60,000 nucleotides of DNA from positions 20,433,666-20,493,665 of the forward strand of contig OX485807.1 of NCBI GenBank assembly GCA_950295325.1, given 5' to 3'. The stretch is from Polytrichum commune. Lineage: Eukaryota; Streptophyta; Polytrichopsida; Polytrichales; Polytrichaceae. Under the pieces are notes generated by a model. That model worked only from the letters and a program-made list of their open reading frames with translations. It was not told the DNA's origin and ran no database searches. Made by a program: the position numbers and the translations under genes. Positions within the stretch are counted from its first letter, which is position 1; every line of letters starts with the position of its first letter. Shown piece after piece: positions 49,598 to 59,654 of the stretch.

Positions 49598-50507
49598 TTA
49601 GGGTGGGGGTACATGTGTTTGTTTGTTTTCTAGTTTTCTTTTGTTAAGGACTAGGTATGTGAGGTATTTGATGGCATTTTGGTGTAAGTTTTTCATTAGA
49701 AATTTGATGTTAGTTTTAGAGAATTTGAGTTTGGTCAGCTTATCTATAGAGTGTTCACGTGTGGCTCCTCTAACTCCTGCTGTGATGGTTATGAGAGGGT
49801 TGGTCTTCCATCCATTGTTTTGTATGGTGGTATTTAGTGGGTCATACTTGGTGTGTTTGTGCATGAGGGCTTGTTCGGGGAATTTGTCATGGCAATACGT
49901 GAATTCGATGAGTTGGACTATGCATGTGGGGGAGGGTGTCATAGGTGTTTGTGTTTGGTTTGGGGCTCCTATTATGCATAAGATGTTTGGTCTAAGTTTG
50001 GCTTGGCATCTGCATTGTGTTTGTGGGCATGTGCATTTGAGTATCCAATCTGGGATTGTTTGGTCGGGTGTTTTATTGTTAATTTTCCCTGCATTGGCTA
50101 GTGTGAAGAACCTGGTGTTTTTATTGGCTTGGAGTGTTTGAATAATAAGGTGTACCGCTTTGTTGTGTCGTGCAATTCTTAGGCCTTTTTAGGTATGGGT
50201 TTTCACATGTTGAAAGGAGGTGTGGCCATATGTTTATGTCGTTTTTATGACATAAAGTACAATTGGGATTTTGGTGTGTGAGGGACCAGAAGATATGTTT
50301 CCGGTGGTTACCCATGTATTAAGCGTACATGAATTTAAATGTTTGGAATATTTGTGCATTAGTCACATTTTCATTTTTCCAAAAGTGGTTCATTAGGTTG
50401 AATGACAAGACTCATCCATGTAGTATTTTCATCCACTAGTTGGTGTTGCAGTGCATCGGAATCAATACTTGCTGAACCTGTGGGTCCTGTAGCCGAAATG
50501 GCTCCCT
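49598..50507 (-). pseudogene. 3' part of an R2-type (REL-endonuclease) LINE
   Basis: Reading on the minus strand from about 50,507: ISATGPTGSASIDSD, after a small frame break FKFMYA, a stop, then YMGNHRKHIFWSLTH. Next is a zinc-knuckle-like CTLCHKND-x4-WPHLLSTC (C-x2-C-x8-H-x4-C). After another shift come GLRIARHNKAVHLIIQTLQA, a C-rich CTCPQTQCRCQAKLRPNIL, IEFTYCHDKFPEQAL and KNLHQNAIKYLTYLVLNK, ending THVPPP with a stop at about 49,598. The order CCHC, RHN, RP-[DN] then an acidic motif is that of the restriction-like endonuclease of R2/CRE-type LINEs. The usual RPD catalytic D reads N here. Two frameshifts and a nonsense codon show it is dead. The reverse transcriptase upstream is missing. 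Confidence 0.75.
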
Positions 50508-50627
50508 AACTAACCCGGTTAACTTAACTGGTGTTGAGGGCTACATTAAATATTGTAGTTAGCGTCATACGCTATTTTATGTCATTATAGTAGTTTTTAT
50601 AATGAAACTTCTTATGAATAAAGGTTA

Positions 50628-51011
50628 GGGCCACTTCACACACGAGATTGAGACCCCATAACCATTACAGTTCAAGCATTCTCATTGGTGGAAAAGATGG
50701 AGCCAGTTCAAGTTCGCTTCACACTACACTTGAGGGACCAATGGAGTATGTGAATGAAAGATGGATGTAAAGTCTACATGGATTCATTCGTACATGGCAT
50801 CGAATGGATCATGTTTCATGGTAACTTGGACTATTTTCAAAAACCACCTCTTGGAGGTAGGCCTAACACAAAATCAAGAGACCATGGCACTCCGAACGCT
50901 CACAATTGTTGATTTATTCTATTGTATCATGTGTGAGGACACACATGAATAGAAATTCATTGAACTAGCATTTGGTTGAGGGCCCAGTCACATATAACTT
51001 CACACTACACT
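50628..51011. mobile_element. Family A MITE truncated by the CACTA insertion
   Basis: TTA (50,625-50,627) precedes the end GGGCCACTTCACACACGAG. The sequence matches the reverse complement of 36,746-37,125 throughout and stops matching at CTTCACACTACACT (51,011), where CACTATAAGAAACC begins. About 118 bp plus the second TTA are missing and should lie beyond the far end of the CACTA element. Confidence 0.85.
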
Positions 51012-51029
51012 CACTATAAGAAACCTGCG

Positions 51030-52045
51030 TTTTTGGGGTCGTTTTAGGTAAACGGGTTTTGTTTTCACAGATGTCACTGTGTCCGGCAAAAAACGCGCTC
51101 AGTATTGTAAATTTAAATGGATGTTGCGGGAAACATGTAACAGAATTATGCACGACATGTAGATGTTGTGAAGGACGGGCATGTTTTGTTGGATGTCATT
51201 TCAATCATGTAGACGTTCTCCGGCAACGTGTGCAAGAAACATAAGCACGCCACGTCATCCCCACAGGTCAGCCTTTGTTCATGTATAGTTACACTGGTCG
51301 CGATGGGCAGACTTACTGAGCTGCCCGGGAAAAAAAATGTAGGGGAATGGGCAGCTACGTGCGGTTAGCTATGGGAATGGAGCTTCTTCCTAAACAATTT
51401 AGGGAATGCCACATAAAGTCCGCATAATCGCTGAATATGGTGATTTGCTAGCTTCATATTGTCCCCGTACCCATTGAAATATTTTCTGATTGTGAACAAG
51501 AGAACAAAGACTTTTGAGGTTTATAGTGTCTTTATGTCTTTGCCATAATGTCCACATCTTTGGTAAACAATGTAAGACATGAAGGGCACGACTCCCTTTT
51601 GTGTTTGTGGCAGTACCGACATTGTAGGCGTACATTGTTTTTAATTTTATAAGCTTTTCATGTGTTCATTTGAGCTTGCGGCCTATAATTTAAATTCAAA
51701 TACACGAAGAATCTTCCAATCATTGAAAAATGTGGCACTTTATTCATCATAAAAACCCGAAAATACATGCGTGGAACTTTTCTTGCTCTTATCCAGAGGC
51801 TCATGGCCACATTACATAGTGAAATGAACACCTGCTCATGCTGAAAATAATGCGCGAAACATATTGTCATCCGTTGGTACATCGTTGATCAGTCAACTGT
51901 AGTGGACATTTCTGTGGACGCATGAGTAGACGTCAGCTTTGACATTGGGTTCCTGTCTTGCATGACATGCGTTGTGACACTCTTCGGTACATTGGATGCC
52001 ACGTGCGCTGTGACGTTGCTTCAGGTGCTTTGGGTCGTCGCCATT
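51030..52045. other. Left subterminal and 3' non-coding region of the CACTA element
   Basis: Between the terminus and the transposase stop codon. The first 250 bp contain loose repeats of GACATGTAGATGTTG / CATGTAGACGTTCTC type (51,140-51,230), as expected of subterminal transposase-binding regions. The rest is probably the 3' untranslated region of the minus-strand gene. No other gene was seen. Confidence 0.5.
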
Positions 52046-52889
52046 TCACTGTGTTTCTTCATGGTCTTCTGGCCCACGATCGTCTGCTGCTGCTGGGATG
52101 TACACCCCGCCGTCTGTTGCAGGCTCCCTAGTGGGCTCCACGTCTTCCAGCCGTGGCTGTAAACCCAAGAAGTCAACGTCGTTTCCCACATCTATTATGT
52201 TTGGCATAGGGTGGTTGATTTGTAGTTTTCCGCGTCTACCCCTCACGTCCATTCGACATACAACCTTCCATCCTGGTCTCGTCGGGTCGTTGGAAAAGAA
52301 GACTTGTTGACAATGCAATGGAAATGCAAAAGAATTTGAGTGCACTTTGCCATCCATGCAGTTGAAGTTGGCAACAGTGAAGCCATACCGATCCCGTTCG
52401 ATGTTTGGATGTCGAGAATCCTGGCTTGTGCGGACCCAATCGCATACTAGCACAGTCGTGCAATGGTTTCTATAGTCCAACTCTAAAATCTCCTCAATGT
52501 AACCCACATACTCCTCGGTTGTCTCTATGGGTTCCCCATTTTGCAAGCCCCACGGTACTTGCCGTGTGAAAGAGGCTACAACACATGAATCACGCGTGAC
52601 GAGGCCGCCCTCAGCGCTACGGACCCGGAAGTGCATGCCAAATGCATACATTTTCCGGTGTGAGATAGCATATCGTTCGGGAGGTTGCGCGTATTGGAGG
52701 ACATCATCGTCGACATGTTCGCCTGCCTGGCGTTGAAAAGTTAGTCGCGATGTCAACCATGATGCAAAACGTGGTAGATCCTGCAGTTCCGAGGGGTAGC
52801 GCACTGCCACGGAAGGATGGCGGCGGTGAAACATGCGCCGAAATTCCTCCCTCTCTTTCCAACGCTCTACTCTAGCCGCCATGTATTCC
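52046..52889 (-). CDS. tnp2 exon 4: DUF4216 domain and C-terminus
   Basis: After a TTATTTGTAG acceptor it reads EYMAARVERWKEREEF in frame with exon 3. PRFASWLTSRL and FGMHFRVRSAEGGLVTRDS follow, then the DUF4216 core: DWVRTSQDSR, YGFTVANFNCM and FAFPLHCQQVFFSNDP with WKVV. The last ~45 residues are acidic and low-complexity. It stops at 52,046-52,048. Confidence 0.85.
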
Positions 52890-53116
52890 CTACAAATAAC
52901 CAAGTGTCAAGTTATTGCGATTGTGTGTCCACCTCATAAGCAATAAAAATGAACGCGTAACAAGATTGCACATCAACACGTATATCAGATGCAACGGTTT
53001 CTGTCAATACCGGTGTCACAAGGGACACCGTCTCCAACACATCCTCGGGGTGACCAAAACATGCCAGGGAATATAAAACATGGAGGCATGGACGCATGTT
53101 CAGGGGTTCCACTCAC

Positions 53117-53670
53117 TCTCGGTGAGTCTCCAAGGACGAGGCGTTGTCCAAAACAAATGCATGTGCATACTCACGGAACTCATCGGACATCTTCCGCTTT
53201 TGTTGTGCGTTGAAACGGAGAATCTCATCATTCATGATTGCGTCTTCTTCAACATCCCATACCCGATGTGTTGTTCCTCTGTACTGATGCATGTATTCGG
53301 TGCAAAAACCTAGCGTGTCATCCATTTGATAACCTTCTGCTATGCTGCCCTCCGGATGTGCAAGTGTTCTCACATAGTCCTTCAATGTTTTCATGTATCG
53401 TTCTATTGGATACATCCACCGACAGTGCACCGGACCGCACGTAAACAATTGCTCCACCAAATGCACGGGAAGATGCGTCATAACGTTCATAAATGTTGGA
53501 GGAAACTCTTTCTCCAAGACACACGTCGCCATCACCACGTCCAACATCATAATCTGTGCGTCTCCTTCCCTCACCTCTTTGGCGCAAAGTCTTTGGAAAA
53601 CTCTGCTTATTTTAATTATAGCAACGCGCACGCTTTTGTCTAGTACGTTCCGTATAGCCAAAGGTAAAAT
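53117..53670 (-). CDS. tnp2 exon 3: DUF4218 domain
   Basis: It begins ILPLAIRNVL right after an ATGCAG acceptor, continuing exon 2's LMQQ. It carries FPPTFMNVMTHLPVHLVEQL, CGPVHCRWMYPIERYMKTLK and PEGSIAEGYQMDDTLGF, the core of DUF4218, always found downstream of the tnp2 catalytic region. It ends CACCGAGA before GTGAGT. Read past the donor it meets TGA at once. Confidence 0.85.
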
Positions 53671-53907
53671 CTGCATCATGCATCACATTGTAGTTCAGAT
53701 TGACATTGTGTCTCCTCCTGACAGACATCACCCAAAACACAACGATAAGCATGCATCGCTGTTGGAGCACTGTCCGATGAACGTCTACATGGATGACCTC
53801 ACCTCAACCACGTTTGTATGACGTCATGGACGACGTCAAGTGTTGTCTGCCTTCACAACTAAACCGCATTGATACAGGACGGCGTACTAGAATTTGAGAA
53901 AGCTTGC

Positions 53908-54260
53908 CTGCTGCATCAGAACATGGTAATCGTGTGTTTTCATGTACTGCAATTTGCCATCCACAAGTCGCTTGTGAATGCTACCAACGTAGTTTGTGGG
54001 TGTCCGAATGTTGGAGACGATTCCCACAAATTGTGTGCGTTCATTTGCCCTGAATACATAGGGAGGATGCGGCATATAGTACCCATGCCATCACGTTCTC
54101 GCCGGGGGGATTGCAACCATATCTCTTGGCGGATGCCCATGTCCTCAGCATCTACCCTGCTTCCGGGACTATCATTCATGCCCAAGTGAGTTTTCAATAT
54201 GTTCTCGCACAAATTCTTCTCACAATGCATGACATCGAGGATGTGCCGTTCTAGCAGATG
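53908..54260 (-). CDS. tnp2 exon 2, frameshifted
   Basis: It starts after TTGTGCAG with HLLERHILDVMHCEKNLC, which joins exon 1's LDYWK as in other tnp2 proteins. MGIRQEIWLQ follows. Near 54,080 the frame changes, and YYMPHPPYVFRANERTQF then KTHDYHVLMQQ continue in the new one. The exon ends ATGCAGCAG directly before a GCAAGC donor. Confidence 0.8.
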
Positions 54261-54479
54261 CTGCACAAGACACATGACATGTACCATCAATGTAAAGCCA
54301 ACGCAGTGCACGCCAACTCCTCAAAGACCTCCGGGTACCATGTCCAACAAGAACATCATAAACCTCGTCAGACGTCGTTGTGGATGTCATCATACGCGTC
54401 TGGCTTTGCAGGCGATGTGTCTACTTAAACATTGTCATTGAACGCGAACGCCAAACATGGAGTGACATATAGGCCTCAC

Positions 54480-56252
54480 CTTCCAGTAATCCAGCTCGTA
54501 CAAAGCGCTCAATCATTTCACACCTGTGGCGTGCACAGGATCGTTGGGTCCATTCTCTCTCCCACCCATCTGTAGGTATGATTCGCGCCACGCTGCATAC
54601 CGAATGACATCCCCTCCCGTCATCACCTTTGGCTTCGGACGGTGTTCTTGCATGCCATTAAATCTTCTATTGCGGCGATACGGGTGGTGTCGTGGTAAGT
54701 ATCGACGAATGCCTCCGTATACAATCTTGGAGCCCCTAATGCTCCTGTTTGGTAACATGTCCCCTGTTTTTGCCATCCTCGCATCCGTGTCTGGTCCACA
54801 ACAAGGGCACCCCTTGTAGCCCTTACAAGTAAGACCAAAAATGAGGCCATATGCGGGGACATCGGAAATGGTCCACATAAGTAAGGCACGCAAGGTGAAA
54901 GTGCGATTCCCCCGCGGTTGTGAGAAGTCTAGTGCTTCCACCCCATGCCAAAGTTCTTGGAGCTCCTTCAATAGTGGACGTATGAACACATCAATATTTG
55001 CAGAGGACGGCGACTTCTTTCCTGAAATCAATATGCACAATGATATGAAAAACTTTTTTGTCACCAACCATGGGTTGAAGTTGTAAATCAGAATCAACAC
55101 CGGCCACGTTGACCAGTTGGTGTTGCTTAGCTTGAAAGGATTCACCCCATCCAGTGCTAGAGCCAGTCGCATGTTCCGGTCGTCACGTCCAAAATTGCCG
55201 AACGCGATGTCCGAGTTGACGTGCTTCCATGCCAGACTGTCGACCACTGAACGCATGATGCCGTTAGTACTGATGTGTTTGGTGTGGCCTGTCAATAGAC
55301 GCGCTATCTCAGACGAGCGCCACATCCGTTTGAACCTTGGAATTAGGGGGAAGTGTCGGATTACTCTCGCGGCAATGTTGTTGCTGCCATCTATCCATCG
55401 TCTTTGCGTGCACTTCGGACATACATCCAGTGTTGCATATTCTTCGTCAAATAGAATACAGCCATTGGGGCACGCATGGATGTTATTGTAGTTCAAACCT
55501 AGCCGGCGGATGCTCTTCCGAGCCGCATAATGAGTTTTCGGCAATTTGTTGGGCACTGGCAACAAATCACCTGACAAAAAACGAAACAACTTGTCAATGA
55601 ATGTGTTGTTCACGCGGAACACCAAGCACATGTTCATGATGATGATGATTGTAGCCAACACTGCACTCATTTTTGAGCCCGGGTACAATGCCGTGGTGGC
55701 TTCCGTGTACAAACCGTCCAATTCGTCTTCAATGCCGATGTTTTCCTCGTCCTCCACATGTAAGGGTCCTTCGTCCTCGGCCTCTTCATGCAGTGCATCC
55801 CCTCTGCCTAAGGCCTCTAGCACTTGCCGCTCGACCTCGTGGAATTCGTCCAGGAGGGGGGGTGGTTGTTCTTCGTCAACTCCTCCATTGTCAACGTCCA
55901 AATGAACATGTGTTGTGTCCGTTGGGATGTCTTCTATGACATCGTTGTCACAACAGATGTCCTCGACCCACATTCCACCCGGTGGATAGCCCTCTGGGGG
56001 GTCTCCACCTAGTAAAGACTTACGCAGAAATGGATCGCGACCAACCGCCGCGTGGTGTTGTCTTATGACTTGGATGCTTTTCCTGCGACCACCCTTGCAT
56101 TCTCTGCAAGGACACCTAAATGATCGCACATTATGCTCCGTCGCCACGCGCAACTCCGTGTGAAGTATGATGTCCCCAATAGGCACATGGCGTAGCATGC
56201 GACCATCTTTAGTGACACGAATGGTCGCACCTCGACGCTGCACCGAGCCCAT
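54480..56252 (-). CDS. tnp2 exon 1: zinc region and Transposase_21
   Basis: From the ATG: RSFRCPCRECKGGRR at about residues 44-58 is the C-x-C-x2-C cluster of the transposase-associated N-terminal domain. An acidic linker follows (about 105-185). Then ACPNGCILFDEEYATLDVCPKC, a second zinc-like cluster, and RDDRNMRLALALDGVNPF with STWPVLILIYNFNPWL, IDVFIRPLLKEL, and LRALLMWTISDVPAYG followed by CPCCG. These are the landmark stretches of the Transposase_21 (tnp2) family. The in-frame TGA falls at 54,511-54,513; eleven further codons reach the splice donor GTGAGG. Confidence 0.85.
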
Positions 56253-57700
56253 ATGGCTCCCCCATTGCAATCCCTAGAACGCCCGCTGAAGATACTTTGA
56301 GGGTCGTGTAGCAACCGCGACTCACAACAACCTAGCTTTAGCCCACACACATCGCCACCCTTGCTGTCAATGTTCGCAGAGTCCACCATTGAACCTGCCT
56401 AAGTGTGTGCCTCCTTGAAGATGCATCCATACCGTGCAAATCAAATGTGTGCATGTCACCGCTAGTGTCCACAATGCCGTCGGGGTTGCTGAGAACACGT
56501 CGAACATGACATCTCCTAAGACACCTAAATGAAGGTTCCCACACGACCCGCTGGGTGTTCAACAAAAACACATGTGTGGACTCTGATTGGTGTAGAATTC
56601 CTTGGCCATTGAAGACCATCTGCGCAAAGCGCTAGGTCTCACATGTATCCCCTACTCTCCAGACCTCGCTTCTTTGGAATGACCACTGAAATCACTATAC
56701 ACGGAGGACTTTTGTTGTGGAGGTCACTTAGCCATTCATCTTATCGGTGGCATGACACTTTCAGTCCATCGCTCAATGAACACCACACTTTGTGAGAATC
56801 ACCCACACGCCAATTTGGGTGTCCAACATGACATCTGTGGAAACAATGCTTTCTACCACCCGAGTAAAAAACCCATGTAAATGTCAGTTTCCCACGTGTC
56901 CATAGGGTATCCTTCAAACTTGATGCCCCAGAAGAGCTCGAGCAGGCTCGCGGGTATCCTCTAAACCCTAAGCACGGCGGTGAACCTTCTTTGTTGTTGT
57001 GAAAGCGCAACACTCGGGAACATGGCGATGTCGCGTGCAGCACGTGCGACGGCTAGGGTTGTCAACTATGCCGACACATTCCAACAAGCGTGTAGGGTGG
57101 ACGCAGATGACTCCGATGCAGCACAGGTGCTATCCAATTTGGTGTTACAATGTACACAGAACAATGCGACGACATCTACCACAAAACTCAAACACCTTCG
57201 ACACCACCCAACCCGCACATTGCCGCCGCAGCTCACGCCTGCTCCAAATGTTTAGGAGTGAAAACCACATGGCAGATGCTCCATCAAGAAACATACATGA
57301 CAATCCACCTGCGCCACAGGTGAATCTAACTTAGCCTACGTGTGCTTCATAATTTCTACAATTAACAAAGGGGGATTTTTGAGGGATGCTGAAATTTTTC
57401 GGTCGCCACTGCCGGAGCTCCTCAGCAATGGCGGTATTGGCGTCCGGACGGACAAGGGTCTTCTATTGCGGCTATGGGTACCCATATGGCCATAGGAACC
57501 TCCATGCCCTTAGGGCTTCTGCCGAGGGGGCTCCATGTGGCATCCATGGTTATAGGTCTATAGGAGAGCTCAACTATAGGACTCTGCGCGGGCATAGGTC
57601 ACGCCGTCATCCTCATTACGCCCAGATGCTCACACATGCGTCCTTTGTCTTTGTTTCGGTGTTCTCTTCGACGCTCCTGTGCTGCCCCCCATAGTCGAAA
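56253..57700. other. Region between divergent CACTA genes
   Basis: This holds the presumed 5' region of the minus-strand transposase and of the + strand frame at 57,701. It includes open frames of doubtful status: minus 56,338-56,619 (ATG start, 93 codons, no domain) and plus 57,022-57,255 (starts MAMSRAARATARVVNYADTF). Either could be an extra exon. GC content is high. No promoter motif could be fixed. Confidence 0.4.
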
Positions 57701-57991
57701 ATGGTGCGTTCACGCGATCGGAGCGGGAAGCGCAAGGCCACCTCTCAAGATTCCATGGCTCCCCCCGATGTGGATGTTGCTGCATTGAGGCAGCACAGTC
57801 GAGCGGCGGGAGAGAGGAGGTCGAAGGCTAGGGAGGATGTGAGGAGCGTGCCGCCCTCTAGATGCAGAGCACATGTGAAGCGTCACTCACCTCCTCCGAA
57901 GCGCAACAGGGTAATTGAGGTGAGCACTTCGGGTGAGGAGGCAGAAGAGGGCGACCATAGCGAAGGGATGAGTGATCGACAACAATCCTAG
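57701..57991 (+). CDS. Possible second CACTA gene, basic 96-residue frame
   Basis: It opens with ATG as MVRSRDRSGKRKATSQDS. It is strongly basic (VKRHSPPPKRNRV looks like a nuclear localisation signal), then acidic (SGEEAEEGDHSEG), and stops at 57,989-57,991. AGAG|GTATGT just past the stop and GAG|GTGAGC upstream could be splice donors, so the frame may be a first exon. CACTA elements often carry a second, DNA-binding gene (tnpA-like) besides tnp2. The position fits, but no diagnostic domain is seen. Confidence 0.35.
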   Translation: MVRSRDRSGKRKATSQDSMAPPDVDVAALRQHSRAAGERRSKAREDVRSVPPSRCRAHVKRHSPPPKRNRVIEVSTSGEEAEEGDHSEGMSDRQQS

Positions 57992-58089
57992 AGGTATGTG
58001 CTGTTGTCGCATTTGAATTTCGCTATTTCACACTGTCGCCTCACCTCGGCATAGGCTGTACTTGCCTTTCGGCACCTACATGTGGCTCC

Positions 58090-58560
58090 TCGTACTGGGT
58101 AGGGTTTGTTTGTTGCTCTAAGTGTGCCACAAAGAATTTCTCACTTGGCTGCGTCGACGCCGCTGTCTGCGTCACCGGGTGCATCTCCTTAGACGTGCGA
58201 GTGTCTATGTTGACATCCAACCTAAAAATTAATGATGGCAGGGTTAGGGTAATACAGTAGTGGCGCCTCGTCTTTGCTTGCAGACAGAGCGCATGATACA
58301 GGGTTCAGTGCGCAGTGTAAAATGGGTAGTGTTCGTTTGTTTGGCTAAGAGTCTCAGAAAGCAGGAATCCAATTGTCTATGTCGACGCCGCTGTCGGTGT
58401 CTACGAATGCAGCTAATTATTCGGGTTAGTGTATATGTTGACGTCCAACCTGAAAATTTAGGGAGCCAGGGTTAGGGTAGTTGGACTAAGCGACCTTGAG
58501 CGCAATGGATGATTGAGCAGTGGATTTGTAGGACCCTTGGAGGCAGAGCGCAAGCTGCAT
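58090..58560 (+). repeat. Diverged ~200-250-bp internal repeats of the CACTA element
   Basis: Two or more units share the order GGGTAG.GTTYGTTTG, GTCGACGCCGCTGTC, GTCTATGTTGACATCCAACC (58,201-58,220; GTATATGTTGACGTCCAACC at 58,430-58,449), GGCAGGGTTAGGG and TGCAGACAGAGCGCATGAT. A third unit resumes at about 59,655. This implies that the AT-rich array between them was inserted later. Several units contain TTGCAG just before the CAGAGCG phrase, which could be splice acceptors. Confidence 0.65.
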
Positions 58561-58675
58561 GGATAATTGAATAGGGTATCACGCATGGTTTGTGTCATGT
58601 CTATCATAGGAACGGTTTGCATGCAATTTAATATACAATAAAATAAGATTTTAGAAGATCATCGAATGACGTGCC

Positions 58676-58714
58676 TAATGTGACTAATACCCAACCGGGG
58701 TATTAGTCACATTA
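58676..58714 (+). repeat. Conserved 39-base hairpin, copy 1
   Basis: Arms TAATGTGACTAATACCC and GGGTATTAGTCACATTA are perfectly complementary (17 bp) around a 5-base loop AACCG. A further half-arm (GTCACAT) follows directly. Confidence 0.95.
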
Positions 58715-59024
58715 GTCACATCAATATAAAATCTTGCACAACTCTCACACCCCGAGCCCTAATTTTGTGATAAGTTTTGGGGTAGTTGCCACATCAAAGA
58801 AGTTTCAATTTTGCAAGTTCTTATGGGCATTGGATTTTGTGACTTATTATTATAAATTTTTTGGTTTATTTAACTTTTAAATCAATTTTAAATTGAGAAA
58901 CAGTTAGAATGGTCAAATATTTATGCTATTGTGTTGGTTTGTGTCATGTCTATCTTAGGAATGGTTTGCATGCAATTTAATATACAATAAAATAATATTT
59001 TAGAAGATTATGGAATGATGTGCC

Positions 59025-59063
59025 TAATGTGACTAATACCCAGCCAGGGTATTAGTCACATTA
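59025..59063 (+). repeat. Conserved 39-base hairpin, copy 2
   Basis: Same 17-bp arms as copy 1. Only the loop differs (AGCCA). Confidence 0.95.
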
Positions 59064-59372
59064 GTCACATCAATATAAAATCTTGCACAACTCTCACACC
59101 CCGAGGCCTAATTTTGTGATAATTTTTGGGGTAGTTGCCACATCAAAGAAGTTTCAATTTTGCAAGTTCTTATGGGCATTGGATTTTGTGACTTATTATT
59201 ATAATTTTTTGGTTTATTTAACTTTTAATTCAATTTTAAATTGAGAAACGGTTAGAATGGCTAAATGTTTATGCTATTGTGTTGGTTTGTGTCATGTCTA
59301 TCATAGGAATGGCTTGCATGCAATTTAATATACAATAAAATAATATTTTAGAAGATCATGGAATGATGTGAC

Positions 59373-59411
59373 TAATGTGACTAATACCCAACCGGGGTAT
59401 TAGTCACATTA
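59373..59411 (+). repeat. Conserved 39-base hairpin, copy 3
   Basis: Same 17-bp arms and the AACCG loop. It is preceded by GTGACTAATG, which extends the GTGACTAAT periodicity. Confidence 0.95.
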
Positions 59412-59654
59412 GTCACATTAGTTACAACATTATAAAATCTTGCATAAATTTCATTCAAAGTGGTTGGCTAAGGCACCATGTGCCAAGACTTTCTGGCACT
59501 TCACATACCAACAATTTCCACTTGATATTAATTGTCCACACTTGATTACTGTTGATTCCATTGCAACCTCATCGCCATTTCCAATTTCCTCTTACTTCCA
59601 ACAGAGTTTACTTGGTTTTCAGTTGGCTACCTTCACGTTTTCGTGTAGTGTAGG

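Larger units (their letters stand above)
52046..56252 (-). pseudogene. tnp2-type CACTA transposase gene, four exons, two lesions
   Basis: Catalyses excision and insertion of the CACTA element by cut-and-paste. Four exons are read on the minus strand: 56,252-54,480, 54,260-53,908, 53,670-53,117 and 52,889-52,046. Introns of 219, 237 and 227 bp have GT-AG, GC-AG and GT-AG ends. The joined length is 3,524 nt, one short of a multiple of three, so a single-base deletion in exon 2 explains the frame change. A TGA interrupts exon 1 eleven codons before its donor, within VK-stop-LSALYELDYWK. Domain order is standard for tnp2 genes: transposase-associated zinc region, Transposase_21, DUF4218, DUF4216. 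The start is the first ATG (MGSVQRRG); the frame extends six codons upstream only through a TTG. Otherwise the gene looks young and nearly intact; either lesion could also be an assembly error. Confidence 0.85.
58587..59444 (+). repeat. ~349-bp tandem repeat array, 2.5 copies
   Basis: Copies start at 58,587, 58,936 and 59,284 (each begins GGTTTGTGTCATGTC); periods are 349 and 348 bp. The third stops after about 160 bp at TATAAAATCTTGCA. Identity between copies is high by eye (over 90%). The unit is AT-rich inside a GC-rich element. Each copy contains a perfect 17-bp-arm hairpin. Confidence 0.92.

Noticed and set aside
49623-50141. 172-codon + strand frame, hydrophobic and membrane-like
   Set aside because: It is the antisense of the LINE tail; the hydrophobic look comes from the reverse complement of Asn/Lys-rich coding sequence.
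53393-53821. Long + strand frame (142 codons) opposite the transposase
   Set aside because: It mirrors the DUF4218 exon on the minus strand, which has clear domain similarity.
54511-54513. TGA repaired by RNA editing or read through as selenocysteine
   Set aside because: Nuclear transcripts of plants are not known to be edited this way, and land plants lack selenocysteine insertion. A nonsense mutation or sequence error is simpler.
55117-55491. + strand 124-codon frame
   Set aside because: It is antisense to tnp2 exon 1 with no domain of its own.
58676-59411. Repeated hairpins as a CRISPR-like array
   Set aside because: The spacing is about 349 bp and the intervening DNA is itself repeated. 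There is no spacer diversity and no cas gene, and the host is a plant.
59639-59652. Reverse complement CACTACACGAAAAC as the right end of the main CACTA element
   Set aside because: It matches the left end only partly, and internal repeats of the element continue beyond it. No ACT plus MITE remainder follows.
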